Below, in pieces: positions 1 to 7,707 of a DNA stretch of 56,680 bases. The DNA is taken from NCBI RefSeq assembly GCF_017315755.1, contig NZ_JAFLRJ010000126.1:1-56680 (forward strand), written 5' to 3'. The notes beneath the pieces were generated by a model. The model saw nothing but the letters and a program-made list of their open reading frames with translations. It had not been told where the DNA came from and ran no database searches. Position 1 is the first letter of the stretch, and the number at the start of each line of letters is the position of its first letter. A program made the position numbers and the translations under genes. This DNA comes from Streptomyces beijiangensis (GTDB taxonomy: Bacteria > Actinomycetota > Actinomycetes > Streptomycetales > Streptomycetaceae).

Positions 1-3000
1 GCCCTGCGCTACAAGGCAGTTGTCGTCGACTCGGCCGGACGTACGGCATCGGCGACCGCCGAGACGGTCGCCGGGGACACCCCCGCCGCCGAGACCCCGA
101 CCGCCACCCAGCGCGACTACGCGATCGTCCACTACAAGCGTCCGGCCGGTGACTACACCGACTGGCGGCTCTACGCCTGGGGCGACCTGGCGGACGGCGA
201 GTCCACCACCTGGCCCGCAGGGCATGACTTCACAGGACGGGACGCGTACGGCGCCTTCGCGTACGTCAAGCTCAAGCCCGGCGCCTCCACGGTGAACTTC
301 CTCGTCATCGACAAGGACGGCACCAAGGACGTCGCCACCGACCGCACCATCGACGTGACGAAGTCGGGCGAGGTCTGGCTGGAGCAGGGCAAGGACACGG
401 TCACCACCACCCGCCCCGGCTATCCGGCCCAGGACACGGCCAAGGCGGTCGTCCACTACCACCGCGCCGACGGCGTCTACGACGGCTGGGGTCTGCACAC
501 CTGGACGGGCGCGGCATCCCCGACCGACTGGTCCAAGCCCCTGGAGCCGACGCGTATCGACTCGTACGGTGCCGTGTATGAGGTGCCCCTCGCGGCAGGC
601 GCCACCTCGCTCAGCTACATCATCCACAACGGCGACGCGAAGGACCTGCCCACCGACCAGTCCCTGGACCTCAAGGCCAACGGCTACGAGGTGTGGCTGT
701 TGAACGCCACCGAGAAGTACCTCCTACCGCAGCCCGCCGGCAGCGCGGCCGCCCTCGACCTCACCACCTCCAAGGCGGTCTGGATCGACGCGAACACGGT
801 CGCTTTCAACGGCAGCGACACCGCCGCCTCCACCCAGCTCCTGTACTCCGCCGACGGCTCGATCGCCGTCAAGGACGGGGCGCTGACCTCGGACGACGAG
901 CGCTGGCTGCGGCTGAACAAGTCGTCGCTCACCGACGCGCAGAAGGCGAAGTTCCCGTACCTGGCGAAGTACACCGCGTACTCGGTGGACGTACGGGACC
1001 GCTCCCGCGTCCGCGCCGCCCTGCGCGGCCAGCTCGTCGCCTCGCAGCGCGCCGCGAACGGCGCCGTCCTCGCCGCGACAGGCGTGCAGATCGCCGGCGT
1101 ACTCGACGATCTGTACGCCAACGACGGCGCACTCGGCGCGACCTTCGACCGCAAGGGCGCCCCGACGCTCCGGGTCTGGGCCCCCACCGCGCAGAGCGTC
1201 TCCCTGCTCCTCGACGGCAAGCGCGTCGCCATGCGGCGCGACGACAGGACCGGCAACTGGTCGGTCACCGGAAAGAAGTCCTGGCCGGGCAAGAAGTACC
1301 TGTACGAGGTGAAGGTCTGGGCCCCCACGGTCCGGAAGATCGTCACCAACCAGGTCACCGACCCCTACTCGGTCGCCCTCACCACCGACTCGAAGCTGAG
1401 CGTGATCGCCGACCTGGACGCCAAGTCCCTTGCCCCGTCCGGCTGGTCGACCCTGAAGAAGCCGGCCGCCGTACCGCTGAAGGACGCGGCGATCCAGGAG
1501 CTGCAGATCCGGGACTTCTCGGTCGCCGACCCGACGTCCAAGCACCCGGGCGAGTACCTGGCCTTCACGGACACCGGCTCCGACGGCATGAAGCACCTCA
1601 AGCAGCTCGCACAGTCCGGCACGTCGTACGTCCACCTCCTGCCGGCCTTCGACATCGGCACCATCCCGGAGAAGAAGTCCGACCAGCAGACCCCGTCATG
1701 TGATCTCAAGGTCTACGCGCCCGACTCCGAGAAGCAGCAGGAGTGCGTGGCGGCCGCCGCCGCGAAGGACGCGTACAACTGGGGCTACGACCCGCTCCAC
1801 TACACCGTCCCGGAGGGCTCGTACTCCTCCGATCCCGAGGGCACCAAGCGCACGGTGGAGTTCCGTCAGATGGTCCAGGGCCTCAACGGCGCGGGCCTTC
1901 GCACGGTGATGGACGTCGTCTACAACCACACGGTCGCCAGCGGCCAGGCCGACAAATCCGTCCTGGACAAGATCGTGCCCGGTTACTACCAGCGGCTCCT
2001 CGCCGACGGTTCCGTGGCGACCTCCACCTGCTGCGCCAACACCGCGACCGAGAACGCCATGATGGGCAAGCTGGTCGTCGACTCGATCGTCACCTGGGCC
2101 AAGGAGTACAAGGTCGACGGCTTCCGCTTCGACCTGATGGGCCACCAGCCCAAGGCCAACATCCTGGCCGTGCGCAAGGCGCTCGACGCCCTCACCCCCG
2201 CCAAGGACGGCGTGGACGGGAAGAAGATCATTCTGTACGGGGAGGGGTGGAACTTCGGCGAGGTCGCCGACGACGCCCGCTTCGTCCAGGCCACCCAGAA
2301 GAACATGGCCGGCACCGGCATCGCCACCTTCTCCGACCGGGCCCGCGACGCGATCCGCGGCGGCGGCCCCTTCGACGAGGACCCCGGCGTACAGGGCTTC
2401 GCGAGCGGGCTCTACACCGACCCCAACGCCTCGGCCGCCAACGGTACGACGGCCGAGCAGAAGGCCCGCCTCCTGCACTACCAGGACCTGATCAAGGTCG
2501 GGCTGACCGGCAACCTCGCCGGGTACTCCTTCACCGACACCTCGGGCCGTACGGTCAAGGGATCGGACGTCGACTACAACGGCGCCCCCGCCGGATACGC
2601 GGCCGCCCCCGGCGACGCGCTCTCCTACGCGGACGCCCACGACAACGAGTCCCTCTACGACGCCCTCGCCTTCAAGCTCCCGGCCACCACACCGGCCGCC
2701 GACCGGGCCCGTATGCAGGTACTCGCCATGGCGACCGCCGCCCTCTCGCAGGGCCCGTCGCTCTCCCAGGCGGGCACCGACCTCCTCCGCTCCAAGTCCC
2801 TGGACCGCAACTCCTTCGACAGCGGCGACTGGTTCAACGCCATCCACTGGAACTGCGCCGACGGCAACGGATTCGGCCGGGGTCTTCCGCCGGCCGCCGA
2901 CAACGCCCCCAAGTGGCCGTACGCCAAACCCCTGTTGACGGGCATCAAGCCCGCCGACTGCACCACCATCACGTCCACCACGGCCGCCTACCAGGATCTG

Positions 3001-3318
3001 CTGAAGATCCGCACGACGGACCCGTCCTTCGACCTCTCGACCACCGCCCAGGTGCAGTCCGCCCTGTCCTTCCCGCTCTCCGGGAAGGACGAGACACCGG
3101 GTGTCATCACGATGCGCCTCGGCGAGCTGGTCGTGGTCATCAACGCGACGCCGTCCGCACAGACCCAGAAGGTCGCGACCCTGGCCGGGACGGCGTACGC
3201 GCTCCACCCCGTCCAGGCGGCGGGCGCGGATTCCACCGTGAAGTCAGCCTCGTACGAAGGGAGTTCCGGCTCGTTCACCGTTCCTGGGCGTACGGTGGCC
3301 GTCTTCTCCCGGCGGTGA
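1..3318 (+). CDS. pulA: Secreted pullulanase (GH13), C-terminal part; 5' end outside window
   Basis: The frame is open from the first base, so 1105 codons of a larger gene are present. It hydrolyses alpha-1,6 branches of pullulan and starch outside the cell. About residues 1-30 look like the end of an Fn3-type domain. Two CBM41-like starch-binding modules follow (about 38-135 and 150-235), then a CBM48-like module (near 375-460) and the GH13 barrel. The YNWGYDP pullulanase signature and the four GH13 regions are visible: DVVYNHT, GFRFDLMGH (nucleophile Asp near residue 711), GEGW (acid Glu) and AHDN. The Fn3-like start suggests the long amylase-pullulanase fusion known in Streptomyces, but the N-terminal half is not in the window. 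The catalytic part is intact, so function is confident and only the total length is unknown. Confidence 0.95.
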   Translation, partial: ALRYKAVVVDSAGRTASATAETVAGDTPAAETPTATQRDYAIVHYKRPAGDYTDWRLYAWGDLADGESTTWPAGHDFTGRDAYGAFAYVKLKPGASTVNFLVIDKDGTKDVATDRTIDVTKSGEVWLEQGKDTVTTTRPGYPAQDTAKAVVHYHRADGVYDGWGLHTWTGAASPTDWSKPLEPTRIDSYGAVYEVPLAAGATSLSYIIHNGDAKDLPTDQSLDLKANGYEVWLLNATEKYLLPQPAGSAAALDLTTSKAVWIDANTVAFNGSDTAASTQLLYSADGSIAVKDGALTSDDERWLRLNKSSLTDAQKAKFPYLAKYTAYSVDVRDRSRVRAALRGQLVASQRAANGAVLAATGVQIAGVLDDLYANDGALGATFDRKGAPTLRVWAPTAQSVSLLLDGKRVAMRRDDRTGNWSVTGKKSWPGKKYLYEVKVWAPTVRKIVTNQVTDPYSVALTTDSKLSVIADLDAKSLAPSGWSTLKKPAAVPLKDAAIQELQIRDFSVADPTSKHPGEYLAFTDTGSDGMKHLKQLAQSGTSYVHLLPAFDIGTIPEKKSDQQTPSCDLKVYAPDSEKQQECVAAAAAKDAYNWGYDPLHYTVPEGSYSSDPEGTKRTVEFRQMVQGLNGAGLRTVMDVVYNHTVASGQADKSVLDKIVPGYYQRLLADGSVATSTCCANTATENAMMGKLVVDSIVTWAKEYKVDGFRFDLMGHQPKANILAVRKALDALTPAKDGVDGKKIILYGEGWNFGEVADDARFVQATQKNMAGTGIATFSDRARDAIRGGGPFDEDPGVQGFASGLYTDPNASAANGTTAEQKARLLHYQDLIKVGLTGNLAGYSFTDTSGRTVKGSDVDYNGAPAGYAAAPGDALSYADAHDNESLYDALAFKLPATTPAADRARMQVLAMATAALSQGPSLSQAGTDLLRSKSLDRNSFDSGDWFNAIHWNCADGNGFGRGLPPAADNAPKWPYAKPLLTGIKPADCTTITSTTAAYQDLLKIRTTDPSFDLSTTAQVQSALSFPLSGKDETPGVITMRLGELVVVINATPSAQTQKVATLAGTAYALHPVQAAGADSTVKSASYEGSSGSFTVPGRTVAVFSRR

Positions 3319-3350
3319 TGCCGTAGCGGGACCGGTTCCGGTCAGGCACC

Positions 3351-3870
3351 ATGCCGGACGCGGCACTTCTCGATGTCCGCCTGCCCGATCTGAACGGCTT
3401 CGAGCTCTGCCGTCGTATCAAGGCGCACCCCGGCATCGCACCGATTCCCGTGGCGCACTTCTCGGCCACGCCCCCCAGCGCACTCGACCGCAGCCGCGGA
3501 GTGGACGCGGGGGGCGAGGCCTACCTCTCCGTCCCCATCGAGCCCGCGGAGCCTGCCGGGATCTTCCCCGCGGGCACCGAACCCGCCGCCCGTCTGTTCT
3601 TCGCCCGCAAGCGTGCCGACCACCCACCGGTCTGTCTCGCGGTGCCCCCGTCCGTGGACGGCGACTTCGGCGCCACGGCGCTGCTCGGACAGCTCGCGCG
3701 GCAGCACGGCGCTGGCGGCCGAGTCCTTGCGCACGTACCCGGAGGAACGGCGCGTGGCGCTCACCCTCCAGCGCAGCTTCCACCCCAAGTCCCCGCCCCG
3801 GCTGCAGGGCGCGGAGCCGGCCCTGCGCTATGTCCCCGCCACGCGGAACGCGGAGATCGGGGGCGACACT
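3351..3870 (+). pseudogene. Remnant of a receiver/SpoIIE-type PP2C phosphatase regulator
   Basis: One frame from 3351 reads as a CheY-like receiver end (LLDVRLPDLNGFELCRRIK, followed by a decayed AYLSVPIEPAE). The partner similarity continues in a different frame from about 3709 as the start of a SpoIIE/RsbU phosphatase (ESLRTYPEERRVALTLQRS, then RYVPATRNAEIGGD). It stops just after the GGD where the metal-binding WYD should follow. A frameshift near 3600-3700 and loss of the catalytic C-terminus make this a broken gene. Intact relatives are multidomain PAS/GAF/PP2C proteins that control anti-sigma partner switching. The neighbouring GNAT gene runs in the opposite direction and begins beyond the decayed end. 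Identification rests on motif reading only. Confidence 0.7.
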
Positions 3871-3921
3871 TCCATGCCGCGCTCGCCACCCCGTCCGGGT
3901 CCTGGCCCTGCGGCTCAAGCC

Positions 3922-4446
3922 TCAGCCGGGCACGGCCTCCTTCTCCAGCAGCGTCACCCCGTAGACGAGCCCGTCCCTCCTGGCCTTGCCCGTGAACTCC
4001 CCGACGACCCGGTACCCGGCCGACTCGTAGTACGTACGCAACCGGGGGTTGGACGTCACACAGTCCAGGCGGACGAGCGGACGCCCCACGTCCGAGATCC
4101 GCCGCTCGGCATGGGCGAGCAGCACGCCCCCCGTCCCCGGCGAGGCGGCCTCCCGGTCGACCATCAGCCGGTGCACATAGCCCGCCACGGGCGGCTGCAC
4201 ACCCCACGCCTCCACGTCGTCCCACCACAGTTCGTACGCGCCCGCGATGCGCCCCGCCCCGGTCTCGGCGAGCCACACCTCGCCCTCCTTCATCCGCAGC
4301 AGGAAGTGCTCGGCGCTCTTGTCGCCGGACTTCCACTGATCGATGCCGGTCTTCCCCATCCAGCGGGCAGCACCATCGAACAGCTCCACCAGCGCGTCGG
4401 CGTCCGCGCGGCTGTCCGCCATCCGGAAGGTCAGTTGTGCACTCAT
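3922..4446 (-). CDS. GNAT-family N-acetyltransferase
   Basis: A 174-residue single-domain protein of the Gcn5-related acetyltransferase fold, which moves an acetyl group from acetyl-CoA to an amine; the substrate is unknown. The beta4/alpha3 acetyl-CoA region is seen around residues 105-135 (YVHRLMVDREAASPGTGG, with the Q/R-x-x-G-x-G/A loop degenerate). The typical C-terminal NPRLRTYYESAGY motif follows. The start at MSAQLTF is chosen because the fold begins right there; an in-frame ATG 19 codons upstream would run into the divergent isomerase gene. It lies back to back with that gene with about 50 bp between starts. Cytosolic. Confidence 0.88.
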   Translation of the reverse strand: MSAQLTFRMADSRADADALVELFDGAARWMGKTGIDQWKSGDKSAEHFLLRMKEGEVWLAETGAGRIAGAYELWWDDVEAWGVQPPVAGYVHRLMVDREAASPGTGGVLLAHAERRISDVGRPLVRLDCVTSNPRLRTYYESAGYRVVGEFTGKARRDGLVYGVTLLEKEAVPG

Positions 4447-4496
4447 ACAGATCACCGTAAAGCTGACCACTGACACCCGTGCAACGAGGAGCCCCC

Positions 4497-4844
4497 ATGC
4501 CACAGATCACCGTCGACTACTCCGACACCCTCGACGAGTCCTTCGACCGCCGCGGCTTCGCGCTCGCCCTGCACCCGGTGGTCGTGGAGACGGTCGCGGC
4601 CCGCACCCCCGCCTGCAAGACGCGCTTCCGTCCCGTGCGGGACTTCACGGCCGGCGACGGCGAGGCGGACGACGCGATCGTCCACGTCGGCATCGGGCTG
4701 CTGCCGGGTCGCACCGACGAGGCGAAGGCGGCCCTGACGGAGGCCGTACTCGCCCTCGTACAGCAGCACATCAAGCCCACGGACCTCACGCTGCACATCT
4801 CTGCCGAGACGCGGGATCTCGACGCCTCGTACCGGAAGATCTGA
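4497..4844 (+). CDS. 5-carboxymethyl-2-hydroxymuconate isomerase-like protein (tautomerase fold)
   Basis: A 115-residue protein of the CHMI/MIF-tautomerase superfamily. The mature N-terminus would be Pro-2 (MPQITVDYS), the catalytic base used by this superfamily, so the start at 4497 fits better than the in-frame ATG 6 codons upstream. It is preceded by an ACGAGGAG ribosome site 6 bases away. Family members isomerise 2-hydroxymuconates in homoprotocatechuate breakdown. No other genes of that pathway are near, so the true substrate may differ. It is followed by a perfect hairpin that overlaps the next start codon. Confidence 0.85.
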   Translation: MPQITVDYSDTLDESFDRRGFALALHPVVVETVAARTPACKTRFRPVRDFTAGDGEADDAIVHVGIGLLPGRTDEAKAALTEAVLALVQQHIKPTDLTLHISAETRDLDASYRKI

Positions 4845-4863
4845 CCTCGGTTGTCCGAGTGGT

Positions 4864-4893
4864 CATGGAGTCCGGGGGAACCCGGACTCCATG
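4864..4893 (+). terminator. Perfect 13-bp hairpin overlapping the DUF4230 start codon
   Basis: CATGGAGTCCGGG is followed by a GGAA loop and its exact reverse complement, which ends in the ATG of the next gene (4891-4893). It sits 20 bases after the isomerase stop. It could end that transcript, or hide the next start codon, or both. No ribosome site precedes 4891, which would fit a leaderless transcript. Confidence 0.7.
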
Positions 4894-5586
4894 ACTCTGA
4901 CCGAACCGCAGCCGCAGACGAAGCAGGAGCGCCGACGCCCGGGGCAGTCCTGGTGGATCAAACTGCCGATGGCCGTTGTCGTGATCTTCGCTCTGCTCTT
5001 CACCGCGTCCAGGCTCGACTTCCTGCCCGGCTGGGCGGATGTCTTCGGCGAGAAGACCCAGGACCGGACGGGCCCGGCACTCCTCCAGTCGATCCAGGAC
5101 ATGAGCCGTTACGAGGCGGCGTCCGGCAACTTCCAGGTCGTGGTCGACCTGGAGAAGGACGCCAAGTTCCTCCCGGACGCGCTCAAAGGATCGCGCACGC
5201 TGTACGTGGGCGCGGGCAGCGTCGGCGCGGCGGTGGACCTGGGCAAGGTGGCGAAGGGCAACGTCATCATGAACAAGGCCCGCACCGAGGCCACGCTCCA
5301 CTTGCCCCACGCGACCCTCGACAAGCCGGCCCTCGACCCTGACCGCTCGTACGCGGTCTCCAAGCAGCGCGGCCTGCTCGACCGGCTGGGCGACTTCTTC
5401 TCCGACAACCCCAACAGCGAACGCGCGGTCCAGTCCCTGGCGGCCAAGCACATCGGCGAGGCGGCGAAGGACAGCGGGCTGGCCTCCCGGGCCGAGAAGA
5501 ACACGACCACGATGCTCCAGGGCCTGCTCCACTCCCTGGGCTTCAAGGACGTCACGGTCCTCTACGACGCGGGCGCCACGCGCTGA
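4891..5586 (+). CDS. DUF4230 membrane-anchored protein
   Basis: A 231-residue protein with a charged N-terminus, one transmembrane segment at about residues 26-40 (PMAVVVIFALLFTASRLDF) and an extracytoplasmic DUF4230 domain. That domain is recognised by the NFQVVVDLEKDAKFLP and TLYVGAGSVGAAVDL stretches. Function of the family is not established. The start codon lies in the right arm of a perfect hairpin and has no visible Shine-Dalgarno sequence; the frame stays open upstream without a better start. The 3' end overlaps the convergent TetR gene by 25 bp. Confidence 0.8.
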   Translation: MTLTEPQPQTKQERRRPGQSWWIKLPMAVVVIFALLFTASRLDFLPGWADVFGEKTQDRTGPALLQSIQDMSRYEAASGNFQVVVDLEKDAKFLPDALKGSRTLYVGAGSVGAAVDLGKVAKGNVIMNKARTEATLHLPHATLDKPALDPDRSYAVSKQRGLLDRLGDFFSDNPNSERAVQSLAAKHIGEAAKDSGLASRAEKNTTTMLQGLLHSLGFKDVTVLYDAGATR

Positions 5587-6287
5587 GCCGGAATCATCCC
5601 GCCGCCGAGCTGCGCGAGCCGCCCGAGCAGATCTCCGAAGGGCCCGTCCGCGGGCTCCTCACCCAGGATCCGCAGCACGATGGCGGCCATCTCGTCGTCG
5701 TACGCGGCACTCACGGCAGCCAGCGCGGCGAAGTCGTGCACCAGCTGCAACTCCAGCTCCGCACGCGGAATCCGCCGCCCGTCGAGCCAGATCAGCGCGG
5801 TGGACTCGGCGAGCGAGACCCACGACCGGACGACCAACTGCATCCGGGCGGGCGGCTCTCCCGTGCCCAGATGCGAAAGGATCTGCAGATAGGCGGCGTT
5901 CCGCACCTCGTCGATCATGGCGTTGGTGGTGGACGAGCCCACGGCCGGTCCGCCGCGCATCAGGGCGGAGAAGCCGGGACCGTGCTCGTCCACGAAGTCG
6001 AAGAACCGCCCCATGACCCTCAACAGCCGTGCCCCGAGCGGACCTTCACGCGGCTCCACGAACCGCTCGGCCAGCTCGTCGGCGGCCCGCCGCAGAGCGG
6101 CCTCGTACAGCGACTGCTTGCCGGGGAAGTAGTGATAGACGAGCGGCCGGGAGATCCCGGCGGCAGCGGCTATCTCATCGATGGAGACGTCATCGGGGGA
6201 GCGATGGCTGAACAGCTCCAACGCCACACTGATCAGCTGCTGCCTGCGCTCTTCGACGCCCATCCTGCGGCGTACCCCGGTGGTCAT
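5562..6287 (-). CDS. TetR-family transcriptional regulator
   Basis: A 241-residue repressor. The N-terminal helix-turn-helix is clear at about residues 36-56 (VSIDEIAAAAGISRPLVYHYF, with the family-typical YHYFPGK). The C-terminal ligand-binding domain is generic. The first ATG is used; a second ATG at 6263 is possible. A CCGAT-N6-ATCGG inverted repeat and a TAGGCT -10-like box lie just upstream, suggesting autoregulation and perhaps leaderless translation. The target is not evident: neighbours are the convergent DUF4230 gene and a LacI regulator transcribed the same way 88 bp upstream. Confidence 0.92.
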   Translation of the reverse strand: MTTGVRRRMGVEERRQQLISVALELFSHRSPDDVSIDEIAAAAGISRPLVYHYFPGKQSLYEAALRRAADELAERFVEPREGPLGARLLRVMGRFFDFVDEHGPGFSALMRGGPAVGSSTTNAMIDEVRNAAYLQILSHLGTGEPPARMQLVVRSWVSLAESTALIWLDGRRIPRAELELQLVHDFAALAAVSAAYDDEMAAIVLRILGEEPADGPFGDLLGRLAQLGGGMIPAQRVAPAS

Positions 6288-6292
6288 ACGAA

Positions 6293-6315
6293 CAGCCTAC
6301 CGATTGACCGATCGG
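6293..6315 (-). promoter_or_regulatory. Candidate TetR operator and -10 region
   Basis: Inverted repeat CCGAT (6300-6304), TGACCG, ATCGG (6311-6315) ends 12 bases before the TetR start. On the minus strand it is followed by TAGGCT (6298-6293), a plausible -10 box. The position is typical of TetR self-repression. Inferred from sequence only. Confidence 0.4.
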
Positions 6316-6375
6316 GCCCGGCCCCGCGCACTCGGGCCAGGGCCTTCAGCGCGCGTGACACCGCGGCGGGTTGGG

Positions 6376-7443
6376 TCAGAGCGTCGCGGGCGGGCCCGTG
6401 CTCTCGCGGGGTTCCAGATGGGGGAGCTCGGCCTGGATGCTGCGTACAGGACCGCCGTCGAGCCGGTCGAGCAGCTCCTGGGCGGCGAGGCGGCCGAAGC
6501 CGGAGGTGTCGCGGACCAGGGCCGTGAGCCGGGGGTGGATGACCCGGCACAGGGCCGAGTCGTCCCAGGCCACGATGGACAGCCTGCCGGGCACGGGGAT
6601 GCCGCGCTCGGCGGCGACCGCGGAACCCGCCACCGCCATCACGTCGTTGTCGAAGACGATCGCGGTCGGCGGGTCCGGCTCGTCCAGGATGCGGCGGGTC
6701 GCCTCCGCGCCCTCCGCGTCGGAGTAGTCGGTGGTGACCGACCGGCTGCCGTCGAAGCCCAGCCGGGCCGCCTCGGTGCGCAGCGAGCGGATCCGGCGCT
6801 CGGTGTGGGCGAGGCCGGGCATGCCCGCGACGTGAACGATGCGGCGGTGGCCCAGTTCGTGCAGATGGGCGAGGACCGAGGCCATGGCCGCGGTGTCGTC
6901 GGCCCACACGGAGGAGACGTGCGGGGTGTCCTCGCCGGGGGCGGGTGCGCCGATGACGACGGCGGGCAGGTCCAGCGAGGCGAGGAGCTCGGGCCGGGGG
7001 TCGTGGGCGCGCGGGTCGACCACCAGTACGCCGTCGACGCGCTTCTCGGCCCACCAGCGGCGGTACACCGCGCACTCGGTCTCGATGTCCTCGACGACCT
7101 GGAAGAGCAGGGCGACCTTGCGGTCGGCGAGCACCTCCTGGACCCCGGAGACGAGTTGCAGGAAGAACGACTCGACCCCGAGGGTGCGCGCGGGCCGGGC
7201 CAGGACCAGGCCGACACAGCCCGAGCGCTCCCCGGACAGGGCGCGGGCGGCGCTGTTGGGCTCCCAGCCCAGCTCCTCCGCCATCCGGCGGATCCGGTCC
7301 CTGGTGCCCTGCGACACACCGGGCCGGCCGTTCAGGGCGAAGGAGACCGCGCTCTCGGACACGCCCGCACGGCGTGCGATGTCCTTGATCGTGGGCCTGC
7401 GCACAGGAGTTGTCCTGGCGCCATCGCCGCCGGCCGGTGTCAT
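6376..7443 (-). CDS. LacI-family repressor of the adjacent sugar-uptake and mannosidase operon
   Basis: A 355-residue LacI/GalR regulator. The helix-turn-helix and hinge lie near residues 16-70 (TIKDIARRAGVSESAVSFAL, then AARALSG), and the periplasmic-binding-like effector domain fills the rest. The ATG at 7443 is chosen because GAGGAGC sits 5-6 bases upstream; an ATG 8 codons earlier would overlap the operator. It is divergent from the sugar-binding protein gene. Operators almost identical to each other lie just before its own start and in the divergent promoter, so it most likely represses itself and the operon until a mannoside or related sugar binds. Confidence 0.93.
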   Translation of the reverse strand: MTPAGGDGARTTPVRRPTIKDIARRAGVSESAVSFALNGRPGVSQGTRDRIRRMAEELGWEPNSAARALSGERSGCVGLVLARPARTLGVESFFLQLVSGVQEVLADRKVALLFQVVEDIETECAVYRRWWAEKRVDGVLVVDPRAHDPRPELLASLDLPAVVIGAPAPGEDTPHVSSVWADDTAAMASVLAHLHELGHRRIVHVAGMPGLAHTERRIRSLRTEAARLGFDGSRSVTTDYSDAEGAEATRRILDEPDPPTAIVFDNDVMAVAGSAVAAERGIPVPGRLSIVAWDDSALCRVIHPRLTALVRDTSGFGRLAAQELLDRLDGGPVRSIQAELPHLEPRESTGPPATL

Positions 7444-7456
7444 CGGAGCTCCTCCG

Positions 7457-7470
7457 CTAAAGCGCATTAG
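7457..7470. promoter_or_regulatory. LacI operator O1 (self-regulation)
   Basis: CTAAAGCGCATTAG is a near-perfect 14-bp palindrome with a central CG, typical of LacI-family sites. It sits between the LacI start and a TTGACA-17-GAGACT promoter on the minus strand (7506-7501 and 7483-7478), so binding would block the regulator's own transcript. It differs at one base from the operator at 7583-7596. Confidence 0.8.
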
Positions 7471-7572
7471 TCGTCACAGTCTCGCCCGTTCGGCGCAGGC
7501 TGTCAACGGCTTGGTGCGAGCGCGATTCAGACCGCTCTGACCTGGTGAAAGTCGTTGATCGGAACCGGACCA

Positions 7573-7602
7573 TTGACATCTACTAAAACGCATTAGTAGC
7601 CT
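7573..7602 (+). promoter_or_regulatory. Promoter of the mannosidase operon with LacI operator O2
   Basis: TTGACA at 7573-7578 is a consensus -35; TAGCCT at 7597-7602 is a plausible -10 with an 18-bp spacer. Between them is CTACTAAAACGCATTAGTAG (7580-7599), an extended palindrome with core CTAAAACGCATTAG. A LacI protein bound here would directly occlude RNA polymerase. Confidence 0.75.
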
Positions 7603-7707
7603 CGGCGCCGCGCCACCGGGGGTCAACTTCCCCGTAATCCCAAGTTCTTTGGGAAAGGGGGTGCATCCCCATTTCTCTGTGCAGGTCCGAGCAAAGGAGC
7701 CCCGGCC

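Noticed and set aside
1696..3207. Long open frame on the minus strand within pullulanase
   Set aside because: Antisense to a clear enzyme gene; Gly/Val/Arg-rich and repetitive as expected from GC-rich codon positions.
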